Shown: positions 44,499 through 53,284 of the stretch, one piece after another
Layout of the letters: each line of letters opens with the position of its first letter
Numbering within the stretch: position 1 is the stretch's first letter
Origin: Pantoea sp. 18069
GTDB lineage: Bacteria; Pseudomonadota; Gammaproteobacteria; Burkholderiales; Burkholderiaceae_C
Direction: 5' to 3'
DNA length: 64,000 nucleotides
NCBI RefSeq assembly: GCF_902706035.1
Contig: NZ_CACSJA010000021.1
Span: 37,309 to 101,308, forward strand
Position numbers and translations under genes: made by a program
The notes under the pieces: generated by a model
The model's input: only the letters and a program-made list of their open reading frames with translations
Told to the model about the DNA's origin: nothing
Database searches by the model: none

Positions 44499-45902
44499 CT
44501 AGCCTTTGAGCGTCTGCTCCAGCACGTGCAACTGTTGGTTGAGTTCCGTGAGCTGCTGGCGCTCGGCGGCGATCTTGCGCACCGCATGCAGTACCGTGGT
44601 GTGGTCGCGTCCGCCGAACAGCTCGCCGATTTCGGGCAGGCTTTTCTGCGTCAGTTCCTTGGCCAGGTACATCGCAATCTGGCGCGGCCGGGCAATGCTG
44701 GCCGGGCGCTTCTTGCTGTACATGTCGGCGACCTTGATCTTGTAGTAATCCGCGACCGTCTTCTGGATATTTTCCACCGAAATCTGGCGGTTCTGTATCG
44801 ACAGCAGGTCGCGCAAGGCTTCGCGCGCCAGCTGGATCGAGACTTCCTTCTGATTGAAGCGCGAGTAGGCCAGGATCTTGCGCAGCGCGCCTTCGAGCTC
44901 GCGCACGTTGGAGCGCACGTTCTTGGCGACGAAGAAAGCGACTTCCTCGGGCATGTCGGCGCTTTCGGCGCGGGCCTTGTTGATCAGGATCGCGACGCGC
45001 ATCTCGAGCTCGGGCGGCTCGATGGCCACCGTCAGGCCCGAATCGAAGCGCGACACCAGGCGTTCGTGGATGTTGGCCAGGCCCTTGGGGTAGGTGTCGC
45101 TGGTCATCACGATGTGGCTCTTCTTGGCCAGCAGCGCTTCGAAGGCGTTGAAGAATTCTTCCTGCGTGCGGTCCTTGTTGGCGAAGAACTGCACGTCGTC
45201 AATCAGCAACAGATCGAGCGAGTGGTAGCGCTCCTTGAACTCGTCGAAAGTACGCCGCTGGTAGGCTTTGACCACATCCGAGACGAATTGCTCGGCATGG
45301 ATGTAGAGAACTTTGGAGTCAGGCTTGTCGGCAAGCAGCTGGTTGCCCACCGCATGCATCAAATGGGTCTTGCCCAGGCCCACGCCGCCGTAGATGAACA
45401 GCGGGTTGTACAGATGACCGGGCGAGCCCGCGACGTGCATTGCCGCCGAGCGCGCCATGCGGTTGGCCGTGCCTTCGACCAGCGTGTCGAAGGTCAGGGC
45501 GGCGTTCAGGCGGGTGCGGAACACCGGCGCCGCAGGTTCTTCCTGGGCGGCGCTGCTCGTGACCTGGTGCGTTTCCTGGGGGCCGGGACGGTCGGGGGAA
45601 AACGGGCGCACGTAAGTGCGCGTCACCGATTCTCTGTGAGCGAGTGCTAACTCCAGCGTGACGGGCTGGCCGTACAGGGCTTCGAGCATTGCCGAAATAC
45701 GCCCGGCATATTGCGCACGAATCCAGTCGAGCTTGAAGCGGTTGGCCACGTATACCGTGACCTTTGAAAAGTCTTCCGCTACCTGGGCGGTCAGCGGCTT
45801 GATCCAGGTATTGAACTGCTGTTCGGGCAGATCCTGCCCCAGCTGCTCCACGCAGACCTGCCACAGGCCTTGGCCAGCGTCGTTGTTAGGTTCCTCGGTC
45901 AT
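44499..45902 (-). CDS. dnaA: Chromosomal replication initiator DnaA
   Basis: 467 aa from ATG 45902; the frame is open to 45944 but the family N-terminus (GLWQVCVEQLGQDLPEQQFN) follows this start. Walker A is GGVGLGKTH (172-180), Walker B is in LLLIDDVQFF, and the C-terminal box-binding helix-turn-helix includes GGRDHTTVLHAVRKI. It binds DnaA boxes and opens oriC. It heads dnaA-dnaN-gyrB and is divergent from rpmH. Confidence 0.98.
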   Translation of the reverse strand: MTEEPNNDAGQGLWQVCVEQLGQDLPEQQFNTWIKPLTAQVAEDFSKVTVYVANRFKLDWIRAQYAGRISAMLEALYGQPVTLELALAHRESVTRTYVRPFSPDRPGPQETHQVTSSAAQEEPAAPVFRTRLNAALTFDTLVEGTANRMARSAAMHVAGSPGHLYNPLFIYGGVGLGKTHLMHAVGNQLLADKPDSKVLYIHAEQFVSDVVKAYQRRTFDEFKERYHSLDLLLIDDVQFFANKDRTQEEFFNAFEALLAKKSHIVMTSDTYPKGLANIHERLVSRFDSGLTVAIEPPELEMRVAILINKARAESADMPEEVAFFVAKNVRSNVRELEGALRKILAYSRFNQKEVSIQLAREALRDLLSIQNRQISVENIQKTVADYYKIKVADMYSKKRPASIARPRQIAMYLAKELTQKSLPEIGELFGGRDHTTVLHAVRKIAAERQQLTELNQQLHVLEQTLKG

Positions 45903-46197
45903 TGTCAGTGTCTTGTTGTGGATAGAGGAACAGTTGCGGGGCACCGATTGTAGCTTTTCAAGGACTTATCCACAAAATATCAGGTGGTTGTCCTCAACTC
46001 TCGCTGCGACAAATGGCTGACCTGCTTTGAAAAAGGTCATTGCAACATGGATCGAATGTGGAGATAATCGCGGGTTTCCCTGAATGTGTTCAGGGTGATA
46101 TGGCCCGGCCGGCTGTTTTTTGCGGTTGGCGGGTGTTGCCGGAAGGCGGCTTTTTGCCGGCCCGGTGCGAATCTGAACCTCCTCAAGGAACAACACC
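45903..46197. other. Candidate oriC / dnaA-rpmH divergent regulatory region
   Basis: A 295-base region between dnaA and rpmH. It contains a perfect DnaA box TTATCCACA at 45966-45974 and a near-match TGTGGATAG at 45917-45925, the latter close to dnaA and possibly autoregulatory. The stretch around 45970-46080 is richer in A/T than its surroundings. Bacterial origins often lie here, but only one perfect box is seen, so this may be the promoter region only, with oriC partly elsewhere. Confidence 0.45.
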
Positions 46198-46332
46198 ATG
46201 AAACGTACTTACCAACCCTCCAAGACACGTCGCGCCCGTACCCACGGCTTCCTCGTTCGCATGAAGACCAAGGGCGGCCGCGCTGTGATCAACGCACGTC
46301 GCGCCAAGGGTCGCAAGCGTCTGGCTGTCTAA
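46198..46332 (+). CDS. rpmH: 50S ribosomal protein L34
   Basis: A 44-aa basic protein, MKRTYQPSKTRRARTHGFL at the start and RRAKGRKRLAV at the end, as in all bacterial L34 proteins. AAGGA precedes the ATG. It is the first gene of rpmH-rnpA-yidD-yidC. Too short to stand out without its conserved sequence, but unmistakable. Confidence 0.98.
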   Translation: MKRTYQPSKTRRARTHGFLVRMKTKGGRAVINARRAKGRKRLAV

Positions 46333-46393
46333 GGCCATTCTTGGCGCCTGCCCATCGGTTCACCCCTTGGGCTCCTCCACGGAGGTGCCGCGT

Positions 46394-46921
46394 ATGCAAC
46401 GGCTGAAAACGCGTCCGCAGTTCCAGGCTGCGATGGCGGGAGGCATTGTCTCCCGTACCCCGCACTTCGCCTTGCACCGCCTGGTACTCGATGTGGATGT
46501 GCCTCAGACGCCTCCCTCAGGGCCCGGCGGCTTGCCTTCTGTGCAAGCCCCGCAGGCCCTGTTCGGCGTGGTCTCGGCCGAGTCGGGTTCCTGGCTCGGC
46601 GCGATGGCGCCCAAACGCTGGGCCAAGCGCTCGGTGACCCGCCACGCCATACAGCGACAGGTCTACGTGCTCGGCGATGAATACGCGCCGCAGCTCGCCC
46701 GCGCCGCCTATGTGGTGCGCCTGCGTGCGACTTTCGACCGCAAGCAGTTCATCAGCGCGACGTCCGAGCCGTTGAAGCAGGCCATTCGCGCGGAACTGCA
46801 GCAGCTTTTCGCCTATGCCGTGCGCCGCCAGTGCGCGCCGGCAGCGGCACGGCCGGCTGCTGCGACCGGGGCCATGGCTACGGTCGCAGCCAAAGCCGCG
46901 GCCGAGAAGGCTGCGCCATGA
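46394..46921 (+). CDS. rnpA: Ribonuclease P protein component
   Basis: 175 aa from ATG 46394 (GGAGGTG upstream). The conserved arginine-rich helix is KRWAKRSVTRHAIQRQ (about 73-88), followed by YVVRLRATF. The C-terminal 35 residues are an Ala-rich tail beyond the usual 115-130-residue length of the family. It binds RNase P RNA to mature tRNA 5' ends. Its stop overlaps the yidD start by four bases. Confidence 0.92.
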   Translation: MQRLKTRPQFQAAMAGGIVSRTPHFALHRLVLDVDVPQTPPSGPGGLPSVQAPQALFGVVSAESGSWLGAMAPKRWAKRSVTRHAIQRQVYVLGDEYAPQLARAAYVVRLRATFDRKQFISATSEPLKQAIRAELQQLFAYAVRRQCAPAAARPAAATGAMATVAAKAAAEKAAP

Positions 46922-47205
46922 TGCGCCGGCTGCTCATGGGCCTGGTGCGGCTCTACCGCCTGACCTTGAGTCCCTGGATAGGCTCGGCCTGTCGTTTCGA
47001 GCCCACCTGCTCTGCCTATGCGCTCGATGCCCTCGGGCAGCATGGCGCGGCCGCGGGCAGCTATTTGACCCTGCGCCGGCTGGCGCGTTGCCATCCATGG
47101 TGTGATGGCGGTCATGATCCGGTTCCATCGCAAACGCCCCGGCTGTTTGCCTGCTGCCAGCCTTCTTCTTCGACCACCCAACCTTCTTCAAAGAAGTCTT
47201 CATGA
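46918..47205 (+). CDS. yidD: Membrane protein insertion efficiency factor YidD
   Basis: 95 aa. The signature RLYRLTLSPWIGSACRFEPT-CSAYA is complete, with HPWCDGGHDPVP near the end. It overlaps rnpA upstream (ATGA) and yidC downstream (ATGA), so the three are translationally coupled. It helps YidC-dependent insertion of membrane proteins. Confidence 0.95.
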   Translation: MMRRLLMGLVRLYRLTLSPWIGSACRFEPTCSAYALDALGQHGAAAGSYLTLRRLARCHPWCDGGHDPVPSQTPRLFACCQPSSSTTQPSSKKSS

Positions 47206-48890
47206 ACGACATTCGCCGCACCATCCTGTGGGTGATATTTGCCTTTGCCATGGTCTTGCTATGGGACAAGTGGCAAGTTCACAACGGCAAACAGGCCACT
47301 TTCTTCCCCGCACCCGTGACCGTGCCGGTCGCCGCGCCGCTGGCACCCGTGACGCCCGGTGCGTCCACGGTGCCATCGTCCGCACCTGTGACGGCCGACA
47401 GCAGCCAGGTTCCTGGCGGCGCGCCCGTTGCAGCCCCTGCGTCGACCCGCGAGAACGTTCAGGTCACGACCGATGTGCTTTCGCTGACGTTTGACACCCA
47501 GGGTGGCACGCTCAAGCACGCGGAGATGCGCAAGTACGCGGACATGGCCGACAAGACCAGGTCCTTCGTGCTGTTCGACGAAAGCGCGCAGCGCGTCTAC
47601 ATGGCCGAGACCGGCCTGATCGGCGGCAGCTTCCCCAACCACAAGACGGCGATGCAGCTGGTGCCCGGTCCCACGACCCTGCAGGACGGCCAGAACGAAC
47701 TGCAGATCCGCTTCGAGTCGGCTGATGTCGGCGGCGTGAAGCTGGTCAAGACCTATACGCTGCAGCGCGGCGCCTACGACATCGCCGTGCGCCATGAAGT
47801 GGTCAATGCCGGCGAGACCTCGATCAACCCGCAGCTGTACGTGCAACTGGTGCGTGACGGCAATGCGCCTGCGGGCGAGTCGAGCATGTACTCGACCTTC
47901 ACCGGCCCGGCCGTGTACACCGAAGCCAAGAAGTACCAGAAGGTCGAATTCAAGGACATCGAAAAAGGCAAGGCCGAGTTCGAGAAGACCGCGACCAATG
48001 GCTATGTGGCCATGGTGCAGCATTACTTCGCCAGCGCCTGGCTGCTCGCCGATGGCCTGCAGCGCGACATCTTCGCACGCAAGGTCAGCGACAACCTGTA
48101 TACGGTGGGCATGATCACGCCCCTGGGCACGGTCGAAGCCGGCCAGAGCAAGAGCATCGAAGCCAGGCTGTTTGTCGGCCCGCAACTCGAGAAGACGCTC
48201 GAAACCCTGGCCCCGGGCCTGGAGCTGGTCAAGGACTATGGCTGGCTGACCATCATGGCCAAGCCGCTGTACTGGCTGCTCGACCAGATCCATAGCCTGC
48301 TGGGCAACTGGGGCTGGTCCATCGTCGGCCTGGTGCTGGTGCTCAAGATCCTGTTCTACTGGTTGAACGCCAAGGCCTATTCCAGCATGGCCAAGATGAA
48401 GGCCATCAACCCCAAGATCATGGAGATGCGTGAGCGCCTCAAGGACAAGCCGCAGCAGATGCAGCAGGAGATGATGCGCATCTACCGCGAGGAGAAGGTC
48501 AACCCCATGGGCGGCTGCCTGCCCATCATCATCCAGATCCCGGTGTTCATTGCGCTGTACTGGGTGCTGCTGTCGAGCGTCGAAATGCGCAACGCGCCCT
48601 GGATTGGCTGGATCACCGACCTGTCGTCGCCTGACCCGTACTTCATCCTGCCCGTGCTGATGACGCTGAGCTCGCTGCTGCAGACCGCGCTCAACCCCGC
48701 GCCGCCGGACCCGATGCAGGCCAAGATGATGTGGATCATGCCGCTGATGTTCAGCGTGATGTTCTTCTTCTTCCCCGCCGGCCTGGTGCTGTACTGGCTG
48801 ACGAACAACATTCTGTCGATCGCCCAGCAATGGCTGATCAACACCCGCATGGGCGTGCCTCCCCAGTTCAATCTGCCGAAGTTCAAGTGA
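47202..48890 (+). CDS. yidC: Membrane protein insertase YidC
   Basis: 562 aa. An N-terminal membrane anchor (residues 5-20), a Pro/Ala/Val-rich linker, the large periplasmic beta domain (about 85-340), then the five-helix Oxa1 core with GNWGWSIVGLVLVLKILFYW, NPMGGCLPIIIQIPVFIALYW and FFPAGLVLYWLTNN. The conserved arginine of the hydrophilic groove is expected in this core. It inserts proteins alone or with SecYEG. The gene is followed by hairpins at 48892 and 49050. Confidence 0.97.
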   Translation: MNDIRRTILWVIFAFAMVLLWDKWQVHNGKQATFFPAPVTVPVAAPLAPVTPGASTVPSSAPVTADSSQVPGGAPVAAPASTRENVQVTTDVLSLTFDTQGGTLKHAEMRKYADMADKTRSFVLFDESAQRVYMAETGLIGGSFPNHKTAMQLVPGPTTLQDGQNELQIRFESADVGGVKLVKTYTLQRGAYDIAVRHEVVNAGETSINPQLYVQLVRDGNAPAGESSMYSTFTGPAVYTEAKKYQKVEFKDIEKGKAEFEKTATNGYVAMVQHYFASAWLLADGLQRDIFARKVSDNLYTVGMITPLGTVEAGQSKSIEARLFVGPQLEKTLETLAPGLELVKDYGWLTIMAKPLYWLLDQIHSLLGNWGWSIVGLVLVLKILFYWLNAKAYSSMAKMKAINPKIMEMRERLKDKPQQMQQEMMRIYREEKVNPMGGCLPIIIQIPVFIALYWVLLSSVEMRNAPWIGWITDLSSPDPYFILPVLMTLSSLLQTALNPAPPDPMQAKMMWIMPLMFSVMFFFFPAGLVLYWLTNNILSIAQQWLINTRMGVPPQFNLPKFK

Positions 48891-48891
48891 T

Positions 48892-48928
48892 CCCCCCTGA
48901 GCCGCTCACGCGGCTTCCCCCCAGGGGG
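48892..48928. repeat. G/C-rich hairpin repeat after yidC
   Basis: Nested stems CCCCCTG/CAGGGGG (48893-48899 with 48922-48928) and AGCCGC/GCGGCT. The word pair is common after genes in Comamonadaceae (family knowledge) and is not followed by a clear T-run. The 401-base gap 48891-49291 holds this, a terminator, one DnaA box and a dispersed repeat; no gene is seen. Confidence 0.6.
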
Positions 48929-49049
48929 ACGGCAGCCTCGCTGCGGGGTGGCCCTTGCTCGCTGCCCCTGAGCTGGGCCGCGCCAGTTGCACATGCCAAG
49001 GGCGGCGCACGCGCGATGAATCATTGACAGAGGTCACTCCCTCTGACCG

Positions 49050-49073
49050 CCACGGCCGCTTTTGCGGCCGTGG
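49050..49073 (+). terminator. Intrinsic terminator of the rpmH-yidC operon
   Basis: A perfect ten-base stem CCACGGCCGC / GCGGCCGTGG with a TTTT loop, followed by TTGTTTGT. A single perfect DnaA box TTATCCACA lies just after it at 49089-49097. Confidence 0.85.
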
Positions 49074-49138
49074 TTGTTTGTGCACTGGTTATCCACAGGT
49101 TTCAGGTGCCGCTATCATGCCTGGCACTGGCTGCTGAC

Positions 49139-49256
49139 CGTTCGTGGTGAGCTTCGCTAGGCGCGCCCGTCGTACCATGAACGCCCCGTCCTCATGCCTT
49201 GACCCCAGGCCGTTCATCCTTCGACGCGGCCGGCTAGGCAGGCTCAGGACGAACGA
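49139..49256. repeat. Dispersed palindromic intergenic repeat
   Basis: It starts CGTTCGTGGTGAGC and contains GCCCGTCG, ACCATGAACG, GGCCGTTCATCCTTCGACG and GGCTCAGGACGAACG. It is the same family as 11898-11991, in the opposite orientation, and lies between yidC and mnmE. Confidence 0.75.
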
Positions 49257-49291
49257 GGGGCGCCTCCTCTTAATTTTTAAAGACTCCCGCC

Positions 49292-50701
49292 ATGCTCCCC
49301 CGCCACGACCAACCCATTGCCGCCATTGCCACAGCCCCCGGTCGAGGTGCCGTGGGCATCGTGCGGGTTTCCGGCAAGGGCCTGGCGCCGCTGGTGCAGC
49401 GGCTGTGCGGGCGCGCCCTCAAACCGCGCGAAGCGACCTACCTGCCGCTGCGCGACGCCAAGGGCCAGCCCATAGACCATGGCCTGGCGCTGTTCTTCCC
49501 CGGCCCGCACAGCTATACCGGCGAGGACGTGCTCGAGCTGCAGGCGCATGGCGGCACGGTGGTGCTGCAGCTGCTGCTGGCACGCTGCCTCGAAGCCGCG
49601 GCCGAAGCTGAAGGCCCGGGCCAGGCCTGCCTGCCGGGTCTGCGCCTGGCGCAGCCCGGCGAGTTCACCGAGCGCGCGTTTCTCAACGACAAGATCGATC
49701 TGGCCCAGGCCGAGGCGATTGCCGACCTGATCGATGCCAGCACCGAAGCCGCGGCGCGCAGCGCCAGCCGCTCGCTGTCGGGCGCGTTCTCGCAGGAGAT
49801 CCATACGCTGCGCGACGCGCTGGTGCGGCTGCGCATGCTGGTCGAAGCCACGCTTGATTTCCCCGAAGAGGACATCGACTTCCTGCAGCAGGCCGATGCC
49901 AGCGGCCAGCTCGAGCGCCTGCAGCAGTCGCTCGCGGGCGTGCTCGCGCGCGCCCACCAGGGCGCGCTGCTGCGCGAAGGCATCAAGGTGGTGATTGCCG
50001 GCCAGCCCAATGCGGGCAAGAGCTCGCTGCTCAACGCGCTGGCGGGCGCAGAACTCGCCATCGTCACCGAGATTGCGGGCACCACGCGCGACAAGGTGCA
50101 GCAGACGATTCAGATCGAAGGCGTGCCGCTGCATGTGATCGACACCGCGGGGCTGCGCGACAGCGACGATACGGTGGAGCGCATAGGCATTTCACGCGCC
50201 TGGGACGAGATTGCCGCGGCCGACGCCGTGCTGTTCCTGCACGACCTCACGCGCCAGGATCAGGGCGACTACCGCGCGGGCGACGACGCGATCCGCGCCA
50301 CGCTGGCCCAGCGGCTGCCGGCCCAGGTGCCGGTGATCGATGTCTGGAACAAGACCGATTCGGCCAGCGCCGAGATGCTGGCCGCGGCCGAGGGCCTGCG
50401 CCTGTCGGCGCGCACCGGCGACGGCCTGGATGCGCTGCGCCGGCGCCTGCTCGAAGTCGCGGGCTGGCAGTCGGCGCCCGAAGGCCTGTACCTGGCGCGT
50501 GCGCGCCACGTCGAGGCGCTGCAGGCCGTGGGCCAGCATCTGGACCAGGCCGCAGCGCAACTGCGCGCGGCCGGCCCGCACCTGGACCTGCTGGCCGAAG
50601 AGCTGCGCCTGGGGCAGAACGCGCTCAATGCCATCACCGGAGAGTTCACGTCCGACGATCTGCTGGGCGTGATCTTCTCCAGTTTCTGCATCGGGAAGTG
50701 A
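49292..50701 (+). CDS. mnmE: tRNA modification GTPase MnmE
   Basis: 469 aa. The N-terminal folate-binding domain (about 1-125) includes TAPGRGAVGIVRVSG. The G domain has GQPNAGKS (237-244), DTAGLRD and NKTD, and the protein ends in FCIGK, the invariant C-terminal motif with the catalytic cysteine. With MnmG it makes the 5-carboxymethylaminomethyl group on the wobble uridine of tRNAs. No ribosome-binding site is obvious; the dispersed repeat ends 35 bases before. Confidence 0.97.
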   Translation: MLPRHDQPIAAIATAPGRGAVGIVRVSGKGLAPLVQRLCGRALKPREATYLPLRDAKGQPIDHGLALFFPGPHSYTGEDVLELQAHGGTVVLQLLLARCLEAAAEAEGPGQACLPGLRLAQPGEFTERAFLNDKIDLAQAEAIADLIDASTEAAARSASRSLSGAFSQEIHTLRDALVRLRMLVEATLDFPEEDIDFLQQADASGQLERLQQSLAGVLARAHQGALLREGIKVVIAGQPNAGKSSLLNALAGAELAIVTEIAGTTRDKVQQTIQIEGVPLHVIDTAGLRDSDDTVERIGISRAWDEIAAADAVLFLHDLTRQDQGDYRAGDDAIRATLAQRLPAQVPVIDVWNKTDSASAEMLAAAEGLRLSARTGDGLDALRRRLLEVAGWQSAPEGLYLARARHVEALQAVGQHLDQAAAQLRAAGPHLDLLAEELRLGQNALNAITGEFTSDDLLGVIFSSFCIGK

Positions 50702-50788
50702 TCAGGCGATGCCGTGCACTTCGAGCCGTCCGGCCAGGCCTGCGTTCCCGGCACGAAGGCGGGCGAGTTCGTCGTCGCGGCCAGTCAT
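50702..50788 (-). other. Short frame, possible C-terminal gene remnant
   Basis: Twenty-eight codons from ATG 50788 (MTGRDDELARLRAGNAGLAG, then RLEVHGIA and stop). The amino-acid pattern looks like a real protein C-terminus rather than random sequence, but I do not recognise the family. It is head-to-tail with the unassigned gene at 50799 and ends right at the mnmE stop. It may be the tail of a gene deleted next to mnmE. Confidence 0.25.
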
Positions 50789-50798
50789 CGCCAGCGTT

Positions 50799-51944
50799 TT
50801 ATCCCGACCACAGGCCCGCATTGGCAAGACGACGCAGCAAGGCCGCCCGCCTGGCGTGAGGAACAAGAAAGCGCCGCAACTGGCGATCGAAAGTTTCGGG
50901 ACTGGCAACCAATGCATGCCCTTCGGCCAGATCCTTCAGAATGCGTACCGCTTGTTCGTAGCTGGACGCGATGCCGAGAGATGCCTGTTCGTCCGCCGAT
51001 TTCCAGTATGTGTCCTGCGCATCCATTATCTGGCGTAGTTCGGCCTCGCGCTGCTGCCGGCGTTCAGCCTCGCGTTTCGCATGCACCTGGGCTTCGCGAG
51101 CCCGTCTGGTCGCCGCAGCCGATTGCGCCAGCTCACGCAGTTCCATCACCCTGCGCCTAGATGTCCCCGAAGGTGCCGGGCGCTGTGCTTTCAGCCACGC
51201 AGCGTGGTGCGACTTCACCTGCCGCTCAGCCTCTTGACCTTGCCCCAATGCAATTCGCTTGAGCACATCCTGCATGTCCGCTGTCTGCCAGGTATCCAGC
51301 CAGATGGAGATATGCTGCGTCTCCTCGTACTGCGGCGTGGCCGCAGCGCTGCCCATGCTGGCGGCCTCCAGCAGATCCGGGTCGATTTCCAAAAACTCGG
51401 CCAATGCCTGCTGTGCAGGCGACAGTTCTGTCAGACCGGATGGAACTTCCGGCTCCAGCGTGTCGTCGCGCAAGGCGTCGCCAGCGGCCAGCCACCCCAG
51501 GTACAGGGGGCGCAAATCGCCGCGCATCAGCTCGTCACGCAAAGGCATCAACCTGGGCATCCAGCCGGCGCCATCGTCTTCTGCAAAGCGGTCATAGTCT
51601 TCGCTTTCCGCCAGCGTCCAACGGAGAATCCAGTGTGTATTGCTGGGTTCAATCGACAGCGCAAACGGACTGGCGAAAGGCTCCAGTTCGGCCTTGCGGA
51701 AAACGGCCTTCGGCAGCCGCAGTGATAGCTGACAACTGCACCAATTGGCCGAGTGGACAAAGGCATCGAAATAACGCTGCATCCAGTCGGCGGGGTCGGC
51801 CTTGAGGTCGCCCCATTCGTAGTGATTGGTGAAACCGCTGGGTGTGATGGCGGCTCTGGTGGAGATGGCGCGAAGTTCGGCCATCTCGTCACGGGTCAAC
51901 GGCCTGTCGATGGCCGCGAACTCGTAGTATTGGTATTCGCTCAT
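50799..51944 (-). CDS. Conserved protein of unknown function, SWIM-gene companion type
   Basis: 381 aa. It begins MSEYQYYEFAAIDRPLTRDE, a start I know from conserved hypothetical proteins often encoded next to SWIM zinc-finger genes. Residues 1-230 look globular (EWGDLKADPADWMQRYFDAF; LGWLAAGD). Residues 255-325 are rich in Arg, Glu and Ala and predicted coiled coil (REAQVHAKREAERRQQREAE). No SWIM protein gene is in the window, so it may be an orphan. No function can be given. Confidence 0.75.
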   Translation of the reverse strand: MSEYQYYEFAAIDRPLTRDEMAELRAISTRAAITPSGFTNHYEWGDLKADPADWMQRYFDAFVHSANWCSCQLSLRLPKAVFRKAELEPFASPFALSIEPSNTHWILRWTLAESEDYDRFAEDDGAGWMPRLMPLRDELMRGDLRPLYLGWLAAGDALRDDTLEPEVPSGLTELSPAQQALAEFLEIDPDLLEAASMGSAAATPQYEETQHISIWLDTWQTADMQDVLKRIALGQGQEAERQVKSHHAAWLKAQRPAPSGTSRRRVMELRELAQSAAATRRAREAQVHAKREAERRQQREAELRQIMDAQDTYWKSADEQASLGIASSYEQAVRILKDLAEGHALVASPETFDRQLRRFLVPHARRAALLRRLANAGLWSG

Positions 51945-52044
51945 GGTGTTGGCGTCCAGTTGATCTTGCTGGATTTTGCCGGCATATCAGCCCAACTCAA
52001 GCAAGGGACACGCCAACGTTTGGGGCCAAAAAAGAGGTCAGATA

Positions 52045-52092
52045 GCCGCGCAGCCGCGCAGCCGCGCAGCCGCGCAGCCGCGCAGCCGCTCA
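52045..52092. repeat. Tandem array of an 8-base unit
   Basis: GCCGCGCA repeated five times exactly (52045-52084), then one variant GCCGCTCA whose TCA is the complement of the tarD stop codon. An 8-base unit can slip without keeping frame, so copy number could change the 3' end of the gene's context. The array lies outside the coding sequence apart from the last unit. Confidence 0.9.
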
Positions 52093-53256
52093 GCGCGTCA
52101 GCGCCAGCATTTCCCTGATCAGATCCGACTTGCCCTCGAAGCCGATGCCCGGCAGCGCGGGCAGCGTCACATAGCCGTTGTCGACCTTCACGCCGTCGGG
52201 GAAGCCGCCATAGGGCTGGAACAGGTCGGGGTAGCTTTCATTGCCGCCCAGGCCCAGGCCGGCGGCAATCGCCAGCGACATCTGGTGGCCACCATGGGGT
52301 ATGCAGCGGCTGGGCGACCAGCCGTTTTCCTTGAGCATGTCCAGCGTGCGCAGGTATTCGACCAGGCCGTAGCTTAGAGCGCAGTCGAACTGCAGGTAGT
52401 CGCGTTCGGGGTGCATGCCGCCGTGGCGTATCAGGTTGCGCGCATCCTGCATGGAGAACAGGTTCTCGCCCGTGGCCATGGGCCCCTTGTAGACTTCGCC
52501 CAATTTGGCCTGCAGCTCGTAGTCCAGCGGGTCGCCGGCTTCCTCGTACCAGAACAGCGGGTATTGCGCCAGCGCCTTGCCGTAGGCTACGGCGGTCTGC
52601 AGGTCGAAGCGGCCGTTGGCATCGACCGCGAGCTGCTGGCCAGGGCCCAGGATCTTGAGCACCGACTCTATGCGTTCGCAGTCTTCGGCAATGCGCGCGC
52701 CGCCTATCTTCATCTTCACCACCGAGTAGCCGCGTTCGAGATAGCTTTCCATTTCCTGCCTGAGCTTGTCCAGGCCCTTGCCCGGGTAGTAGTAGCCACC
52801 GGCGGCGTAGACAAAGACGCGCGGATTGGGCGTGCCCGTGCCGTAGCGCTGGGCCAGCAGCTCGAACAGCGGCTTGCCTTCGATCTTGGCAACGGCATCC
52901 CAGATCGCCATGTCGATGGTGCCCACGGCCACCGAGCGCTCGCCGTGGCCGCCGGGCTTCTCGTTGGTCATCATGCAGGCCCAGATCCTGTGCGGATCGA
53001 GGTTCTCGCCGCTGGCGTCGACCAGCGTCGCGGGATCGGCTTCGAGCACGCGCGGAATGAAGCGCTCGCGCATCAGCGCGCCCTGGCCATAGCGGCCATT
53101 GGAGTTGAAGCCGTAGCCTATGACCGGCTGGCCGTCGCGGATCACATCCGTGACCACCGCCACGAGGCTCAGCGTCATCTTGGAGAAGTCGATGTAGGCG
53201 TTGCGGATGTCGGACTTGATGGGGCGGGTCGACTCGATGATGTTGACGATTCTCAT
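52090..53256 (-). CDS. tarD: D(-)-tartrate dehydratase-like enolase-superfamily enzyme
   Basis: 388 aa, one residue shorter than the characterised Bradyrhizobium TarD, which it resembles along its full length. The MR-subgroup residues are K181-x-K183 (VVKMKIGG), metal ligands D212, E238/E239 and E264, and the base H321 in PHGGHQ. NEKPGGHGERSVAVGTIDMA and FVYAAGGYYYPGKG are TarD-type segments. It dehydrates D-tartrate to oxaloacetate. It is the last gene of the minus-strand operon dapA-like, Bug, SDR, tarD. A tandem 8-base repeat adjoins its stop. Confidence 0.88.
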   Translation of the reverse strand: MRIVNIIESTRPIKSDIRNAYIDFSKMTLSLVAVVTDVIRDGQPVIGYGFNSNGRYGQGALMRERFIPRVLEADPATLVDASGENLDPHRIWACMMTNEKPGGHGERSVAVGTIDMAIWDAVAKIEGKPLFELLAQRYGTGTPNPRVFVYAAGGYYYPGKGLDKLRQEMESYLERGYSVVKMKIGGARIAEDCERIESVLKILGPGQQLAVDANGRFDLQTAVAYGKALAQYPLFWYEEAGDPLDYELQAKLGEVYKGPMATGENLFSMQDARNLIRHGGMHPERDYLQFDCALSYGLVEYLRTLDMLKENGWSPSRCIPHGGHQMSLAIAAGLGLGGNESYPDLFQPYGGFPDGVKVDNGYVTLPALPGIGFEGKSDLIREMLALTR

Positions 53257-53284
53257 GGCTGCTGTTCTCTGTACAGGTTGACGT

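Noticed and set aside
52045..52092. CRISPR-like repeat array
   Set aside because: The unit is 8 bases with no spacers, and no cas genes are present; it is a simple tandem repeat.
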